Source of the DNA: Rheinheimera tangshanensis
GTDB lineage: Bacteria; Pseudomonadota; Gammaproteobacteria; Enterobacterales; Alteromonadaceae
Length of the DNA stretch: 64,000 bases
Assembly: GCF_014645135.1 (NCBI RefSeq)
Contig: NZ_BMLH01000012.1
Span: 55,325-119,324, forward strand
Reading direction: 5' to 3'
Position 1 is the first letter of the stretch. Each line of letters starts with the position of its first letter. Position numbers and translations under genes: made by a program. Positions 53,272 through 62,914 of this stretch are shown piece by piece. The notes beneath the pieces are model-generated. The model ran no database searches. It saw only the letters and a program-made list of their open reading frames with translations, and was not told the origin of the DNA.

Positions 53272-53289
53272 CAGGTCGCCTGAAAACGC

Positions 53290-53892
53290 ATGAATAAATT
53301 CAGCCCTTTGCTGCAGCAGTTGATCGATGCCTTGCGCATATTGCCGGGTGTAGGTCCAAAGTCTGCTCAACGTATTGCTCTGCAGTTGCTGGAACGCAAC
53401 AGGGCTGGGGCCATGCAGTTGTCTAAAGCTTTGGCGGTAGCGATGGAGAAAGTAGGGCATTGCCAGCAGTGCCGTACTTTTTGTGAAACAGAGTTATGTG
53501 CTATTTGCTCAGACCCGAGGCGTAGCGACAGTCAAAGCCTTTGTATTGTCGCATCGTCCTCTGATCAGTTTGCCATAGAACAAACAGGCCAGTTTAAAGG
53601 CCGTTATTTTGTCTTGCAGGGCCAGTTATCGCCGCTTGATGGCATAGGTCCTTCCGAATTAGGTCTGGATTTATTACAAAAGCAGCTGGGTACTGGTTCG
53701 GTGCAGGAAGTGATATTGGCAACCAATCCGACAGTGGAAGGCGATGCCACAGCCTATTACATTGCCGAGCAATGTAAAAAATATCAGGTGAATGTATCCC
53801 GTATCGCTCATGGTGTGCCTGTGGGCGGGGATTTAGAGTATGTGGACGGGACGACCCTGTCGCACGCCTTTAGTGGCCGCAAACCTATCTGA
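53290..53892 (+). CDS. recR: Recombination mediator RecR
   Basis: 200 residues: helix-hairpin-helix '[20 protein letters not shown]', C4 zinc finger '[16 protein letters not shown]', Toprim '[38 protein letters not shown]'. Acts with RecO/RecF in gap repair. Starts 18 bp after ybaB. Confidence 0.95.
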   Translation: MNKFSPLLQQLIDALRILPGVGPKSAQRIALQLLERNRAGAMQLSKALAVAMEKVGHCQQCRTFCETELCAICSDPRRSDSQSLCIVASSSDQFAIEQTGQFKGRYFVLQGQLSPLDGIGPSELGLDLLQKQLGTGSVQEVILATNPTVEGDATAYYIAEQCKKYQVNVSRIAHGVPVGGDLEYVDGTTLSHAFSGRKPI

Positions 53893-53987
53893 GCTTCGTC
53901 CTAGAACCTGTAGCAGCGTTGCTGTGTTTATTCTTTCTCCACTTGCCTGCTCCTCCATTTTGTTCTTTGTTTTGCCGCTATTGCCCC

Positions 53988-54016
53988 CTTGATATTTGTG
54001 GGTATTAAACCCATAT
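53988..54016 (+). promoter_or_regulatory. Heat-shock (sigma-32-type) promoter of htpG
   Basis: -35 CTTGATA (53988-53994), 14-bp spacer, -10 ACCCATAT (54009-54016); consensus is CTTGAAA-N13/14-CCCCATNT. It lies 50 bp before the htpG ATG. Confidence 0.75.
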
Positions 54017-54065
54017 CCTTGCCAGCACAATTGAAAGTCATTCCACGAAAGATAAGGAGCTGTAT

Positions 54066-55997
54066 ATGACTGAAACAGTACAAAAACAAAAGCACGGCTT
54101 TCAGGCCGAGGTCAAACAACTTCTGCAGCTGATGATCCATTCGCTGTACTCCAATAAAGAAATTTTCCTGCGTGAGCTGGTCTCCAACGCCTCAGATGCG
54201 GCCGATAAACTGCGCTTTTTAGCTTTATCAGACAGCAGCCTGTACGACAATGACGGCGAGCTGAAAGTCCGTATCAGTCTGGATGAAGCCGCTAAAACCA
54301 TTACCATCAGCGACAACGGTATTGGTATGACGCAGGATGAAGTGATTAGCCACTTAGGCACTATCGCAAAATCTGGCACTAAGGAGTTTTTTGGTCAGCT
54401 TTCAGGCGACCAAAGCAAAGACTCTCAACTGATTGGTCAGTTTGGTGTGGGTTTCTATTCTGCTTTTATTGTCGCTGACAAAGTGACAGTTAAAACCCGT
54501 AAAGCCGGTGCGCCAGCTGATTCAGCGGTGGAGTGGGAATCAACAGGTGAAGGTGACTACACTATTACTCCTATCGTCAAAGCAAGCCGTGGTACCGACA
54601 TTATTCTGCATTTGCGTGACGAAGAAACTGAGTTTTTAAGTCAGTGGAAGGTTGAGTCTATTGTCACTAAATACTCTGACCATATCAGTATTCCGGTAGA
54701 GATGTATCAGGAAGGGACTCCAGAGCGCGATGGTGAAGAGGGCGAAAAAATCCCTGCCACTGAAGGCTACTGGAAAGCGGTGAACAAAGCTACTGCACTG
54801 TGGATGCGCGATAAGTCAGAGGTCTCTGACACTGAGTACCAGGAATTCTACAAGCATATTTCACATGATTGGACAGAGCCACTGAGCTGGAGTCACAACA
54901 AAGTAGAAGGCAACACCAACTATACCAGTCTGCTTTATGTTCCGAAAAAAGCACCTTTTGATTTGTGGAACCGCGAAGCCCGTCATGGCTTAAAACTCTA
55001 TGTACAACGCGTCTTTATTATGGATGACGCTGAACAGTTTATGCCAAGTTACCTGCGTTTTATCAAAGGCGTGCTGGACTCCAGCGATTTACCACTGAAC
55101 GTATCGCGTGAAATTCTGCAGGACACCAAAGTGACACAAAGCCTGCGCAAAGGCTGTACCTCACGTGTGCTGAAAATGCTGGAGAAAATGGCCAAAGCTG
55201 AAGACCAAACCGAATACCAGACGTTCTGGACTGAGTTTGGTCAAGTGATGAAAGAAGGCCCGGCGGAAGATTTCGCCAACAAAGACACTATCGCCAAGCT
55301 GCTGCGTTTTGCCTCGACTCATAACGAGACAGCCGATCAGAATGTCAGTTTAGATGCTTATGTCAGCCGGATGAAAGAAGGTCAGGACGAGATTTATTTT
55401 ATCGTTGCTGATAGCTACGAGGCGGCCAAACACAGTCCACATTTAGAAGTACTGCGTAAAAAAGGCATTGAAGTGCTGCTGTTGTCCGACCGTGTTGATG
55501 AGTGGTTAATGCAGCACCTGACTGACTTTGAAGGCAAAAAGCTGCGTTCTATTGCCAAAGGTAATCTGGACATCAGCAAGCTGGATGACGAAGAGACCAA
55601 AAAGGCTCAGGAAGAAACAGAAAAGCAATTTGCTGCTGTGACTGAACGTTTTAAAGCAGCCTTAGGTGATCAGGTCAAAGCCGTGAAAACAAGTCATCGC
55701 TTAACCGACAGCCCAGCTTGTATTGTCACTGATGAGTTCGATATGAGCACACAAATGATGAAGCTGATGGAGTCTGTGGGTCAGAAAGTGCCAGACGTGA
55801 AACCTATTTTTGAACTGAACCCGGACCATGCACTGGTCAAACATATTGCCGATGTGCAGGACGAAACGCAGTTTAAACAGTGGGCTGAAGTCTTGTTGGA
55901 TCAGGCGTTATTAGCTGAACGTGGCAGCCTGAAAAATCCAGCAACTTTTGTTAGCCGCTTAAACGCGCTGCTGCTGGATTTATCGAAAAAAGCCTAA
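54066..55997 (+). CDS. htpG: Molecular chaperone HtpG (Hsp90)
   Basis: 643 residues: '[16 protein letters not shown]', '[26 protein letters not shown]', '[19 protein letters not shown]' form the GHKL ATP site. Middle and C-terminal domains follow with no charged linker, as in bacterial Hsp90. Heat-shock promoter upstream. Confidence 0.97.
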   Translation: MTETVQKQKHGFQAEVKQLLQLMIHSLYSNKEIFLRELVSNASDAADKLRFLALSDSSLYDNDGELKVRISLDEAAKTITISDNGIGMTQDEVISHLGTIAKSGTKEFFGQLSGDQSKDSQLIGQFGVGFYSAFIVADKVTVKTRKAGAPADSAVEWESTGEGDYTITPIVKASRGTDIILHLRDEETEFLSQWKVESIVTKYSDHISIPVEMYQEGTPERDGEEGEKIPATEGYWKAVNKATALWMRDKSEVSDTEYQEFYKHISHDWTEPLSWSHNKVEGNTNYTSLLYVPKKAPFDLWNREARHGLKLYVQRVFIMDDAEQFMPSYLRFIKGVLDSSDLPLNVSREILQDTKVTQSLRKGCTSRVLKMLEKMAKAEDQTEYQTFWTEFGQVMKEGPAEDFANKDTIAKLLRFASTHNETADQNVSLDAYVSRMKEGQDEIYFIVADSYEAAKHSPHLEVLRKKGIEVLLLSDRVDEWLMQHLTDFEGKKLRSIAKGNLDISKLDDEETKKAQEETEKQFAAVTERFKAALGDQVKAVKTSHRLTDSPACIVTDEFDMSTQMMKLMESVGQKVPDVKPIFELNPDHALVKHIADVQDETQFKQWAEVLLDQALLAERGSLKNPATFVSRLNALLLDLSKKA

Positions 55998-56007
55998 GCT
56001 ATAACTG

Positions 56008-56062
56008 AAAATGGGGTCAGAACACATTGTTAACAGTTAACAATGTGTTCTGACCCCATTTT
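56008..56062. repeat. 27-nt perfect palindrome AAAATGGGGTCAGA type
   Basis: Arms 56008-56034 and 56036-56062 around one base. It starts AAAATGGGGTCAGA, like the sequence at 63871. It begins 11 bp after the htpG stop and separates it from the next promoter, probably also terminating htpG. Confidence 0.85.
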
Positions 56063-56071
56063 TATTTTCAT

Positions 56072-56101
56072 TGAAAGATTTCCAGCTATTGCCCTGTCTC
56101 T
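56072..56101 (+). promoter_or_regulatory. ECF-like promoter of the doxX-sigma-antisigma operon
   Basis: TGAAA (56072-56076), 19 bp, GTCT (56096-56099), 33 bp before the likely GTG start. Identical spacing to the element before hvfA (47735-47764). Confidence 0.5.
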
Positions 56102-56131
56102 TATCACAACAGCATGATGCGGAGCCTGATT

Positions 56132-56773
56132 GTGATACACCAAAGTATCCTGTTTTATCAAAAATTAGTGACGAAGCTGCAGCGACTGGATTTTATTCCG
56201 TTGTTGTTGTTGAGGTTATACCTGACCCCGGTAATGATGCAGGCGGGCTGGACTAAATTACATAACTTTGACAGTACCTTAAGTTGGTTCGCTGACCCGG
56301 ACTGGGGTTTAGGGTTGCCAGCTCCTGCTCTGATGTTATCTCTGGTGATTCTGTTAGAACTTGGTGGTGGTTTAGCGCTGCTATTGGGTTTATTCACCCG
56401 GATGACCGCTTTAGGGTTAAGTATCACTATGCTGGTGGCTATGGGAGCGGTGCACGCCAAAAACGGCTGGCTGGCGATAGCAGATGCGTCCAGTTGGCTG
56501 GCGGATGGCACTGTTCTTTATAACGAAGCTGTGATGGCGGCACCGGATAAATTGGCGAGGGCCAATGATATTTTGCAGCAGCAGCCTGACTATGATTGGC
56601 TGGTTTCCAGTGGCAAATTCGTAGTGCTTAACAACGGCATTGAGTTTGCTGCTACTTACTTGGTTATGTTACTGGTATTGGTTGCCTGCGGGGCTGGGCG
56701 TTGGCTGAGTCTGGATTATTGGTTAAGCCGCAAAGTCGTTGGAGTGGCAACAACACAGGAGGCTGCAGCTTGA
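56132..56773 (+). CDS. DoxX-family membrane protein (candidate HvfD)
   Basis: 213 residues from GTG 56132 (GGAG 7 nt upstream); ATG codons at 56114 and 56117 lack a site and would lie at the predicted transcript start. 'PLLLLRLYLTPVMMQAGWTKLHNFDSTLSWFADPDWGLGLPAPALMLSLVILLELGGGLALLLGLFTRMTALGLS' is the DoxX domain; about four to five TM helices with a periplasmic insert. DoxX is the fourth member (D) of HvfABCD/bufferin sets, which lacks a gene at the hvfABC site. Followed by an ECF sigma factor. Confidence 0.82.
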   Translation: MIHQSILFYQKLVTKLQRLDFIPLLLLRLYLTPVMMQAGWTKLHNFDSTLSWFADPDWGLGLPAPALMLSLVILLELGGGLALLLGLFTRMTALGLSITMLVAMGAVHAKNGWLAIADASSWLADGTVLYNEAVMAAPDKLARANDILQQQPDYDWLVSSGKFVVLNNGIEFAATYLVMLLVLVACGAGRWLSLDYWLSRKVVGVATTQEAAA

Positions 56774-56859
56774 GTTTCCTTCGGTCTATGTCCTATAGTG
56801 AGCGGCCACAACCGGAGACCAAACCGGATACGGCACTCTTGCCTACAAGGACAACGAAT

Positions 56860-57423
56860 GTGAAGTGGTGGTTAACGGACAAAGCGACTGTAAAAAAACA
56901 GACGCCAGAAAAAGAGCAGCGTCAGCACAGTTACATGCAACTAGTGCGTTTATATCATGCGGATTTATATCGTTATAGTTGCTGGCTCTGCCGCAGTGCT
57001 GATATTGCCGAGGATCTGGTTCAGGATACCTATCTGCGAGCCTGGAAAAGTATTGATTTACTGCAAAATGAAGCCTCTGCCAAAGCCTGGTTGTTTACTA
57101 TTTTACGTAATGAAAACGCCCGACGTTTTGAACGTAAACAGTTTCAGTATCAGGAGGTAGAGCAGGATTTATTGCTGGATGAGCACCAGGTGACTCCAGA
57201 GCAATTGTACTCGCAGCAACAGTTACTAAAGCAAATTGAGAGTCTCGAACCTGAATATAGTGAGCCTCTGATCCTGCAAATTATCGGTGGTTTTAGTGGT
57301 GACGAAATAGCACAGTTGCTGTCTCTGAACCTCAATACAGTCAATACCCGTTTATTTCGCGCCCGTAAACAGTTACGGGATTTGTTAAGCCACGACAGTG
57401 TCAGGGAGCAAAAAAATGGATGA
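56860..57423 (+). CDS. ECF-type RNA polymerase sigma factor
   Basis: 187 residues from GTG 56860 (AAGGA 8 nt upstream); an ATG at 56788 is less likely. Region 2 'LVRLYHADLYRYSCWLCRSADIAEDLVQDTYLRAWKSID' and region 4 'EPLILQIIGGFSGDEIAQLLSLNLNTVNTRLFRARKQLRD' are clear. Overlaps the DUF3379 gene by 8 bp. Likely directs transcription of its own operon and of the hvf operon. Confidence 0.85.
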   Translation: MKWWLTDKATVKKQTPEKEQRQHSYMQLVRLYHADLYRYSCWLCRSADIAEDLVQDTYLRAWKSIDLLQNEASAKAWLFTILRNENARRFERKQFQYQEVEQDLLLDEHQVTPEQLYSQQQLLKQIESLEPEYSEPLILQIIGGFSGDEIAQLLSLNLNTVNTRLFRARKQLRDLLSHDSVREQKNG

Positions 57424-58126
57424 GTTAGAGGTTCGTCGCCGTTTGCTGACTGATCCCTATCATTTAACCGCTGAACAACAACAACAGTTGCAGCAGGACC
57501 CGGATAGTCAGCAATTTCACCAGGATGTGTTGGAGCTGGATCAGCATATCAAACAAGTGTTAAGCCCGCCTGTACCCAAGACGCTGGAAAATGCCTTGTT
57601 GTTGCAGCAGCACAAACACAAGCAGCAACAGCAGAAACGCTTTTACCAGAATCTGATTGCGTTGGCGGCTTCTGTGGCATTTTTAGCGGGCTTTGCGCTG
57701 AACTGGTCGTTTTTCCTGTATGGCTCCCAAAGTCTGGGGGAAAATTCTTTGGCTCATGTGTATCACGAAGAGCCTTATATGCACCACAGAATGGCCGCTT
57801 TATCTTTGTCTGATGTGAACAGTAAGCTGGCCGATTTTGATGCAGAGCTTAGTTCTTCAGACTATACAGTGGTATTTGCAAACTATTGTAACTTCCGTGG
57901 CACCCGCTCTTTGCATTTGGTGGTCGAAACAGAACAGGGTTTGATGACGGTTTTTGTTGTTCCTAAAGAAAACTCTTTGAGTTTTGAAGAACAATTTCAT
58001 GATGAAAAATATCAGGGGCGCAGCATTGCAACTCATAAAGCTATTCTGGTGATGGTCAGTGACAAAGCTGAAACCCTGCAACAGGGCGAGCAACAGTTAC
58101 TGAAAAACCTCCAGTTTAAAGCCTGA
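57416..58126 (+). CDS. DUF3379 anti-sigma factor-like protein
   Basis: 236 residues from ATG 57416 (GGGAG 8 nt upstream; overlaps the sigma gene by 8 bp). A cytoplasmic N-terminus (EQQQQLQQDPDSQQFHQDVLELDQHI), one TM helix 'LIALAASVAFLAGFALNWSFFLYG' and a periplasmic domain with a single Cys in 'NYCNFRG'. The layout of an anti-sigma factor; the periplasmic Cys may be a redox or metal sensor (inference). Confidence 0.8.
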   Translation: MDELEVRRRLLTDPYHLTAEQQQQLQQDPDSQQFHQDVLELDQHIKQVLSPPVPKTLENALLLQQHKHKQQQQKRFYQNLIALAASVAFLAGFALNWSFFLYGSQSLGENSLAHVYHEEPYMHHRMAALSLSDVNSKLADFDAELSSSDYTVVFANYCNFRGTRSLHLVVETEQGLMTVFVVPKENSLSFEEQFHDEKYQGRSIATHKAILVMVSDKAETLQQGEQQLLKNLQFKA

Positions 58127-58132
58127 ACGTAA

Positions 58133-58169
58133 AAAGCTTTGGAAGAGCTTTATGTGCTTCCGAAGCTTT
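58133..58169 (+). terminator. Terminator of the sigma operon
   Basis: AAAGCTTTGGAAG (58133-58145) / CTTCCGAAGCTTT (58157-58169) with one mismatch position. Confidence 0.75.
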
Positions 58170-58192
58170 GCTTTATAAAATTCTTTGTTTTA

Positions 58193-58206
58193 TTGATCTC
58201 CATCAA
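58193..58206. promoter_or_regulatory. Perfect FNR-type box upstream of adk
   Basis: TTGAT-CTCC-ATCAA matches the FNR/Anr consensus exactly. A possible -10 (TATTTT, 58229-58234) would put the transcript start near 58241, with the box centred about -41.5. The 350 bp from there to adk contain no convincing gene; they may be a long leader or a small RNA. Confidence 0.65.
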
Positions 58207-58537
58207 TTTTTACTTGCCAGTGTTAGAGTATTTTAATTTTATTTATTTATTATCAATAGGTTAGCCTTGATCTTTTCTGGTTGTTATTTCAGCAGTTCTA
58301 CAATTTAACTTCAAAGCTCTGGTTGCAGCTGTTGCTCTGAGAGGCAGTAAATATGCACGACCTTAGTCGAATAGCTGGCTGTGTTTATTCAACTTTTTTA
58401 TCTTTTAGCTGTATTTCCATCTGCTAATTGGCTCAATTGGCTGTTGTAGTAAGTTATCCTACCAAAGTAGGCTTGACTCAGGCTTATCAGGTAAGACAAG
58501 CAGACAAATTCCTTGTCTGATGAAGCACATTATGTAA

Positions 58538-59236
<699 letters not shown>

Positions 59237-59254
59237 GTTTTAGTTGTTGCGGCG

Positions 59255-59279
59255 AAGCCCACCTTGAGTGGGCTTTTTA
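59255..59279 (+). terminator. adk terminator
   Basis: AAGCCCAC - CTTGA - GTGGGCTT followed by TTT. Confidence 0.9.
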
Positions 59280-59387
59280 ATGGCTAACTTTTTTGATTTT
59301 TTTAAAAGCAAGCGAGTTCATAAATTTAGGTTTTGTCTGCAGAGAGTGTGGACTGGTCAGTTTTTAGAAACCCCAAGGTTGGTGAGT

Positions 59388-59768
59388 ATGAGTTTAGCTA
59401 TTACATCTTTGTATGCCGCCATTCTGGCGTTGTTGTATGTGGGATTGGCAGGTTTAGTGATCCGTCAGCGCTTCAAACACCGAATTGGCCTGGGAACAGG
59501 CAAAGACCCCCGGTTGTTACAAACGGTACGTATGCATGGTAACTTTGCCGAATACGTGCCGTTTTTACTTATTTTAGTTGCCTTGCTTGAACTGCAGCAG
59601 AGCCCCGTCTGGCAAGTGCATCTGGTTGCGGGTCTTACTTTGACTGGCCGCGTGTTACATGCGATAGGCTTGTGGCGCAGCAGTGGAACTTCAGCACCTC
59701 GTTTCTTCGGAATGATTACAACTTTCGCAGCTCTTATTGTCGCAGCTGTGTTTTTATTAATGAAGTAA
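59388..59768 (+). CDS. MAPEG-family membrane protein
   Basis: 126 residues from ATG 59388; the upstream open frame is not coding. Four transmembrane helices; 'DPRLLQTVRMHGNFAEYVPFLLILVALLELQ' and 'GRVLHAIGLWRSSGTSAPRFFGM' are MAPEG signatures. Bacterial members are glutathione- or quinone-linked of unknown role. Ends 3 bp before the hydrolase gene. Confidence 0.88.
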   Translation: MSLAITSLYAAILALLYVGLAGLVIRQRFKHRIGLGTGKDPRLLQTVRMHGNFAEYVPFLLILVALLELQQSPVWQVHLVAGLTLTGRVLHAIGLWRSSGTSAPRFFGMITTFAALIVAAVFLLMK

Positions 59769-59771
59769 CTG

Positions 59772-60521
59772 ATGCAACAGACGGTACTGATGCTACATAG
59801 TTCGTTGTCAAGCGGACGCCAATGGCAGAGTTTGAAGCTAGCCTTAAAAGCGCAGTATCAGGTATTAAATCCTGATCTGCTTGGGTATGGCAGCAATACT
59901 GAGAAGTACCCAAGGCCTATGCAACTGGCGGATGAAGCCAAAAAGCTATGGCCTTTGCTGGACGGAAAAGCGGCAGGTTCAGTGATTTTGGTAGGACACT
60001 CCTTCGGTGGTGCATTGGCTTTACATATGGCGCGCACTCGTCCTGAACTTTTCAAAGCAGTGTTAGTGTTTGAACCTGTGGCTTTTCATTTGTTTAAATC
60101 CACAGATCCCGCTTTGTATCAGCAGGTTCAGCAGTTAAGCCAGCAGATGCTGAATGTAAGTCCAAAAGACGCAGCAGAGCTTTTTATCGATTATTGGCAA
60201 GGTGATGAGTACTTCAATCATTTGCCGGATGTTATGCAGCAAAAACTCACAGCGCAAGTGGGGAAAGTGGCTGCTGATTTTGAAGCGTTAAGTGGTGAGC
60301 CTGCAACACTTATCGACTACGCCACTGCTATTCACTGTCCTGTGTTGCTGTTAAGTGGCGAGCAGAGCCAGTTATCAGCGCAACGTTTGGCAGTCATGCT
60401 GGCTGGTGCTTTGCCTTGCGTTGAGTTTCAAACCGTAAAAACGGGCCACATGGGGCCCGTTACAGATGCGGCATTAGTCAATGCTCTTCTGCTTAAGTTT
60501 ATTCAGTGCCTTCAGGTTTAA
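59772..60521 (+). CDS. Alpha/beta hydrolase
   Basis: 249 residues: 'MLHSSLSSGRQWQSLKLALKAQYQVLNPDLLGYG', nucleophile elbow 'LVGHSFGGALALHMAR', acid in 'VLLLSGEQS' region and 'TGHMGPV' with His. Substrate unknown. Ends overlapping the hsp20 stop by a few bases (convergent). Confidence 0.85.
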   Translation: MQQTVLMLHSSLSSGRQWQSLKLALKAQYQVLNPDLLGYGSNTEKYPRPMQLADEAKKLWPLLDGKAAGSVILVGHSFGGALALHMARTRPELFKAVLVFEPVAFHLFKSTDPALYQQVQQLSQQMLNVSPKDAAELFIDYWQGDEYFNHLPDVMQQKLTAQVGKVAADFEALSGEPATLIDYATAIHCPVLLLSGEQSQLSAQRLAVMLAGALPCVEFQTVKTGHMGPVTDAALVNALLLKFIQCLQV

Positions 60522-61006
60522 GCATTACTCACCTGGGCCAGGTTAGAGTTTTCTTCCAGCAGCTGAGGCATAGCTTTGGCTGTTGACTGTTGATTAATGC
60601 TTATTTTGCGTGGTTTTAACGCTTCAGGTACTTCACGTATCAATTCAATATGCAGCAGGCCATGGCTCATCTGAGCACCAGTCACTTTGATGTAATCTGA
60701 CAACTGGAACTTACGCTCAAAGTTACGTTCCGCAATGCCTTGATGCAGGAAGCGGCGACCTTCGGTTTTATCAGCTTTCTGACCACGCACCACTAAGTTA
60801 TTATGTTCGGTTTCAATAGATAACTCCGCTTCATCAAAGCCAGCTATAGCCATAGTAATGCGGTACTGATCCTCACCTGTCACCTCTATGTTGTATGGCG
60901 GATAAGCCGGCTGTTTTTCATTGCGGGCAGCGGCATCCATCAGGTTAGCTAAATGATCAAAACCAATAAATGAGCGATAAAATGGGGTAAAGTCTAAAGT
61001 GTTCAT
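60518..61006 (-). CDS. Small heat-shock protein Hsp20 (IbpA-like)
   Basis: 162 residues from ATG 61006 (AGAGGA 7 nt upstream). 'DFTPFYRSFIGFDHLANLMD' and 'YPPYNIEVTGEDQYRITMAIAGFDEAELSIETEHNNLVVRGQK' resemble IbpA; alpha-crystallin core with C-terminal 'RKISINQQ' IXI motif. Holds unfolded proteins during stress. Sigma-32 promoter upstream. Confidence 0.93.
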   Translation of the reverse strand: MNTLDFTPFYRSFIGFDHLANLMDAAARNEKQPAYPPYNIEVTGEDQYRITMAIAGFDEAELSIETEHNNLVVRGQKADKTEGRRFLHQGIAERNFERKFQLSDYIKVTGAQMSHGLLHIELIREVPEALKPRKISINQQSTAKAMPQLLEENSNLAQVSNA

Positions 61007-61060
61007 AATCAAATCCTCTAAGGCAAATAATCTGTTCTGCTCTTCAATTGAACGAGCAAT

Positions 61061-61091
61061 GTAAGCAGGTGCCGGATGGCCACCTGCTTAC
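61061..61091 (-). promoter_or_regulatory. Hairpin at the 5' end of the hsp20 mRNA
   Basis: GTAAGCAGGTG (61061-61071) pairs with CACCTGCTTAC (61081-61091); inner GCC/GGC adds pairs. It should form at the 5' end of the transcript. Any thermometer role is unproven. Confidence 0.6.
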
Positions 61092-61093
61092 TT

Positions 61094-61119
61094 AATATGT
61101 GCACTTAGAGAGTTTTCAA
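61094..61119 (-). promoter_or_regulatory. Heat-shock promoter of hsp20
   Basis: Minus strand: TTGAAA (61119-61114), 12 bp, CACATATT (61101-61094), resembling sigma-32 CTTGAAA and CCCCATNT. Confidence 0.65.
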
Positions 61120-61128
61120 TACTGGGCT

Positions 61129-61737
61129 TTAAGATTTTTTGCCGGTTATTTGCGCAAGAGCAGCCATGCTGTGTGCGTAATCAGGTTCTTGCGCCAGAGC
61201 TGGAACCAACTGCTGATAGGCTAAATTCCCTTTAGCATCAATAATTAATACGGCGCGAGCCAGAATGCCCATATCTTTAATTAGTAAGCCGTAATTACTG
61301 CCAAAATCGCGCCAGACAGCGTCGGATAACACCAGTAACTGATCAACTTTTTCCTGAGCACAGTAGCGTTTTTGCGCAAATGGCAAATCGGTAGAGATGG
61401 TCATCATCACCACATCGTCCGACACTTTACTGACTTCCTGATTAAATCTTTTGGTTTGTAGCGAGCAAATGCCAGTGTCGACGCTGGGTACTACACTGAT
61501 CAATATAGTTTTGCCTTTAAAGTCACTTAATCTGATGGTTTTAAATTTCTCGTCTACCACCTGAAAATCTGGCGCCTGTTGTTGTAACTGCACCTGATGA
61601 CCTTGCAATTCCACAGCCTTGTTACCGGCTTTTACTTCAGATAAACGGCTTGGCAACTGTGCATTTAAATCGACGGCCCAGGTGGCAGGGCTTAGGATTA
61701 AACTAAAAACGATAGTTTTTATCAAATTTGACGACAT
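61129..61737 (-). CDS. Exported thiol peroxidase (Tpx-type peroxiredoxin)
   Basis: 202 residues: a signal peptide (about 1-21) then an atypical 2-Cys peroxiredoxin with peroxidatic Cys91 in 'SVDTGICSLQTKRFNQ' and resolving Cys126 in 'DLPFAQKRYCAQE'. Cytoplasmic Tpx is about 168 residues; the extra N-terminus here is the export signal, so this enzyme reduces peroxides in the periplasm. Monocistronic. Confidence 0.9.
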   Translation of the reverse strand: MSSNLIKTIVFSLILSPATWAVDLNAQLPSRLSEVKAGNKAVELQGHQVQLQQQAPDFQVVDEKFKTIRLSDFKGKTILISVVPSVDTGICSLQTKRFNQEVSKVSDDVVMMTISTDLPFAQKRYCAQEKVDQLLVLSDAVWRDFGSNYGLLIKDMGILARAVLIIDAKGNLAYQQLVPALAQEPDYAHSMAALAQITGKKS

Positions 61738-61882
61738 TCACATGTCTCCCAGATTGTTAATACGGTTGAAAGTGAAAAAAACAGTAGGTGTTGTTTATTT
61801 TTTGTCAGATACTACACAGGGTTAGCGCAGAGCCATCTTTCTGACTACACTGGAAAATAACAATACGTGAAGTGAGCCGTAA

Positions 61883-62914
61883 ATGGTAGCAGCAGTTTTG
61901 ATATGTGACGATTCCAACCTTGCCCGTAAGCAAATGGCGCGGGCTTTACCTGCAGAGTGGCAGCAAAATATCCAATTTGCTGGTCATGGTGGGGAAGCGT
62001 TGGATATTTTGCAGCGCCAGTCGATAGACTTACTTTTCCTCGATTTAAATATGCCTATATTAGATGGATATCAGGTACTTGCTGCTATTCAGCAACAACA
62101 GCTGTCCGTCAAAACTATAGTGGTGTCCGGTGATATTCAGCCTGAAGCCCGTGAGCGGGTTTTATCTTACGGCGCTTTAGACTTTATAAAAAAACCCGTC
62201 GACCAAAATAAGCTAAATCATGTATTGGGTTTGGTTGAACAAAAAACTATTCAGCAGCAAGAGCAAGCCAAAACTGAACCTAAGGTCGCAGCAGTAAAAA
62301 ATACCGGATCTTTTGTACTTTCTAACGATTTACGTGATGTATTTCAGGAGTTGAGCAATGTGGCCATGGGCCAGGCTGGTGATCTGCTGGCGCGTCTGCT
62401 GAAGGTGTTTGTCAAACTGCCTATTCCAAATGTAAACGTCATTGAAGTCAGTGAACTGCATATGGCCATTGCTTCTGTAGAGCAAAAAGAAAACACCTCA
62501 GCAGTCTGCCAGGGCTTTATTGGCGGTGGTGTCGCTGGTGAGGCACTTTTGATACTCAATGACTCTAGTTTTGTTGATATAGCCCGGCTGATGCAATACG
62601 ACGGTGAGCTGACTACTAAAGTGGAGCTGGAGCTATTAATGGACATCGCCAATATTCTGATTGGCGCTGTATTAAAAGGACTGGCCGAACAAATTGATAT
62701 GACCTTTAGTCAGGGCCACCCCGTGGTATTAGGGCAGCATGCGCCTGTCAGTGAACTGATTAAAGCCAATGCCAGACGTTGGCGCCGTACTTTAGCGATA
62801 GAAATCAGCTACGGTATTGAAAACTATAATATCAGCTGCGATTTATTACTGTTGTTTACCGAAGATAGTATTAAAACGCTGAATTATAAAGTCGAATTCC
62901 TGCTGGAAGATTAA
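61883..62914 (+). CDS. Response regulator fused to a CheC-type phosphatase domain
   Basis: 343 residues: receiver domain (1-120) with phosphoacceptor Asp in 'LLFLDLNMPILDGYQ' and Lys in 'FIKKPVD'; then, after a linker, a CheC/CheX-like domain with two D/E-x3-E/D-x2-N-x22-P motifs (DVFQELSN... and ELLMDIAN..., each with Pro 22 residues after Asn). The first is canonical; the second has Glu/Asp swapped. Directly followed by the GGDEF gene without a gap. Confidence 0.88.
   Translation: MVAAVLICDDSNLARKQMARALPAEWQQNIQFAGHGGEALDILQRQSIDLLFLDLNMPILDGYQVLAAIQQQQLSVKTIVVSGDIQPEARERVLSYGALDFIKKPVDQNKLNHVLGLVEQKTIQQQEQAKTEPKVAAVKNTGSFVLSNDLRDVFQELSNVAMGQAGDLLARLLKVFVKLPIPNVNVIEVSELHMAIASVEQKENTSAVCQGFIGGGVAGEALLILNDSSFVDIARLMQYDGELTTKVELELLMDIANILIGAVLKGLAEQIDMTFSQGHPVVLGQHAPVSELIKANARRWRRTLAIEISYGIENYNISCDLLLLFTEDSIKTLNYKVEFLLED

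Noticed and set aside
58353..58427. 24-codon open frame (MHDLSRIAG...) before adk
   Set aside because: Too short, and only a weak ribosome binding site; more likely part of a leader.
61007..61090. ROSE-type RNA thermometer before hsp20
   Set aside because: No clear pairing with the AGAGGA ribosome binding site was found; only a 5' hairpin is supported.
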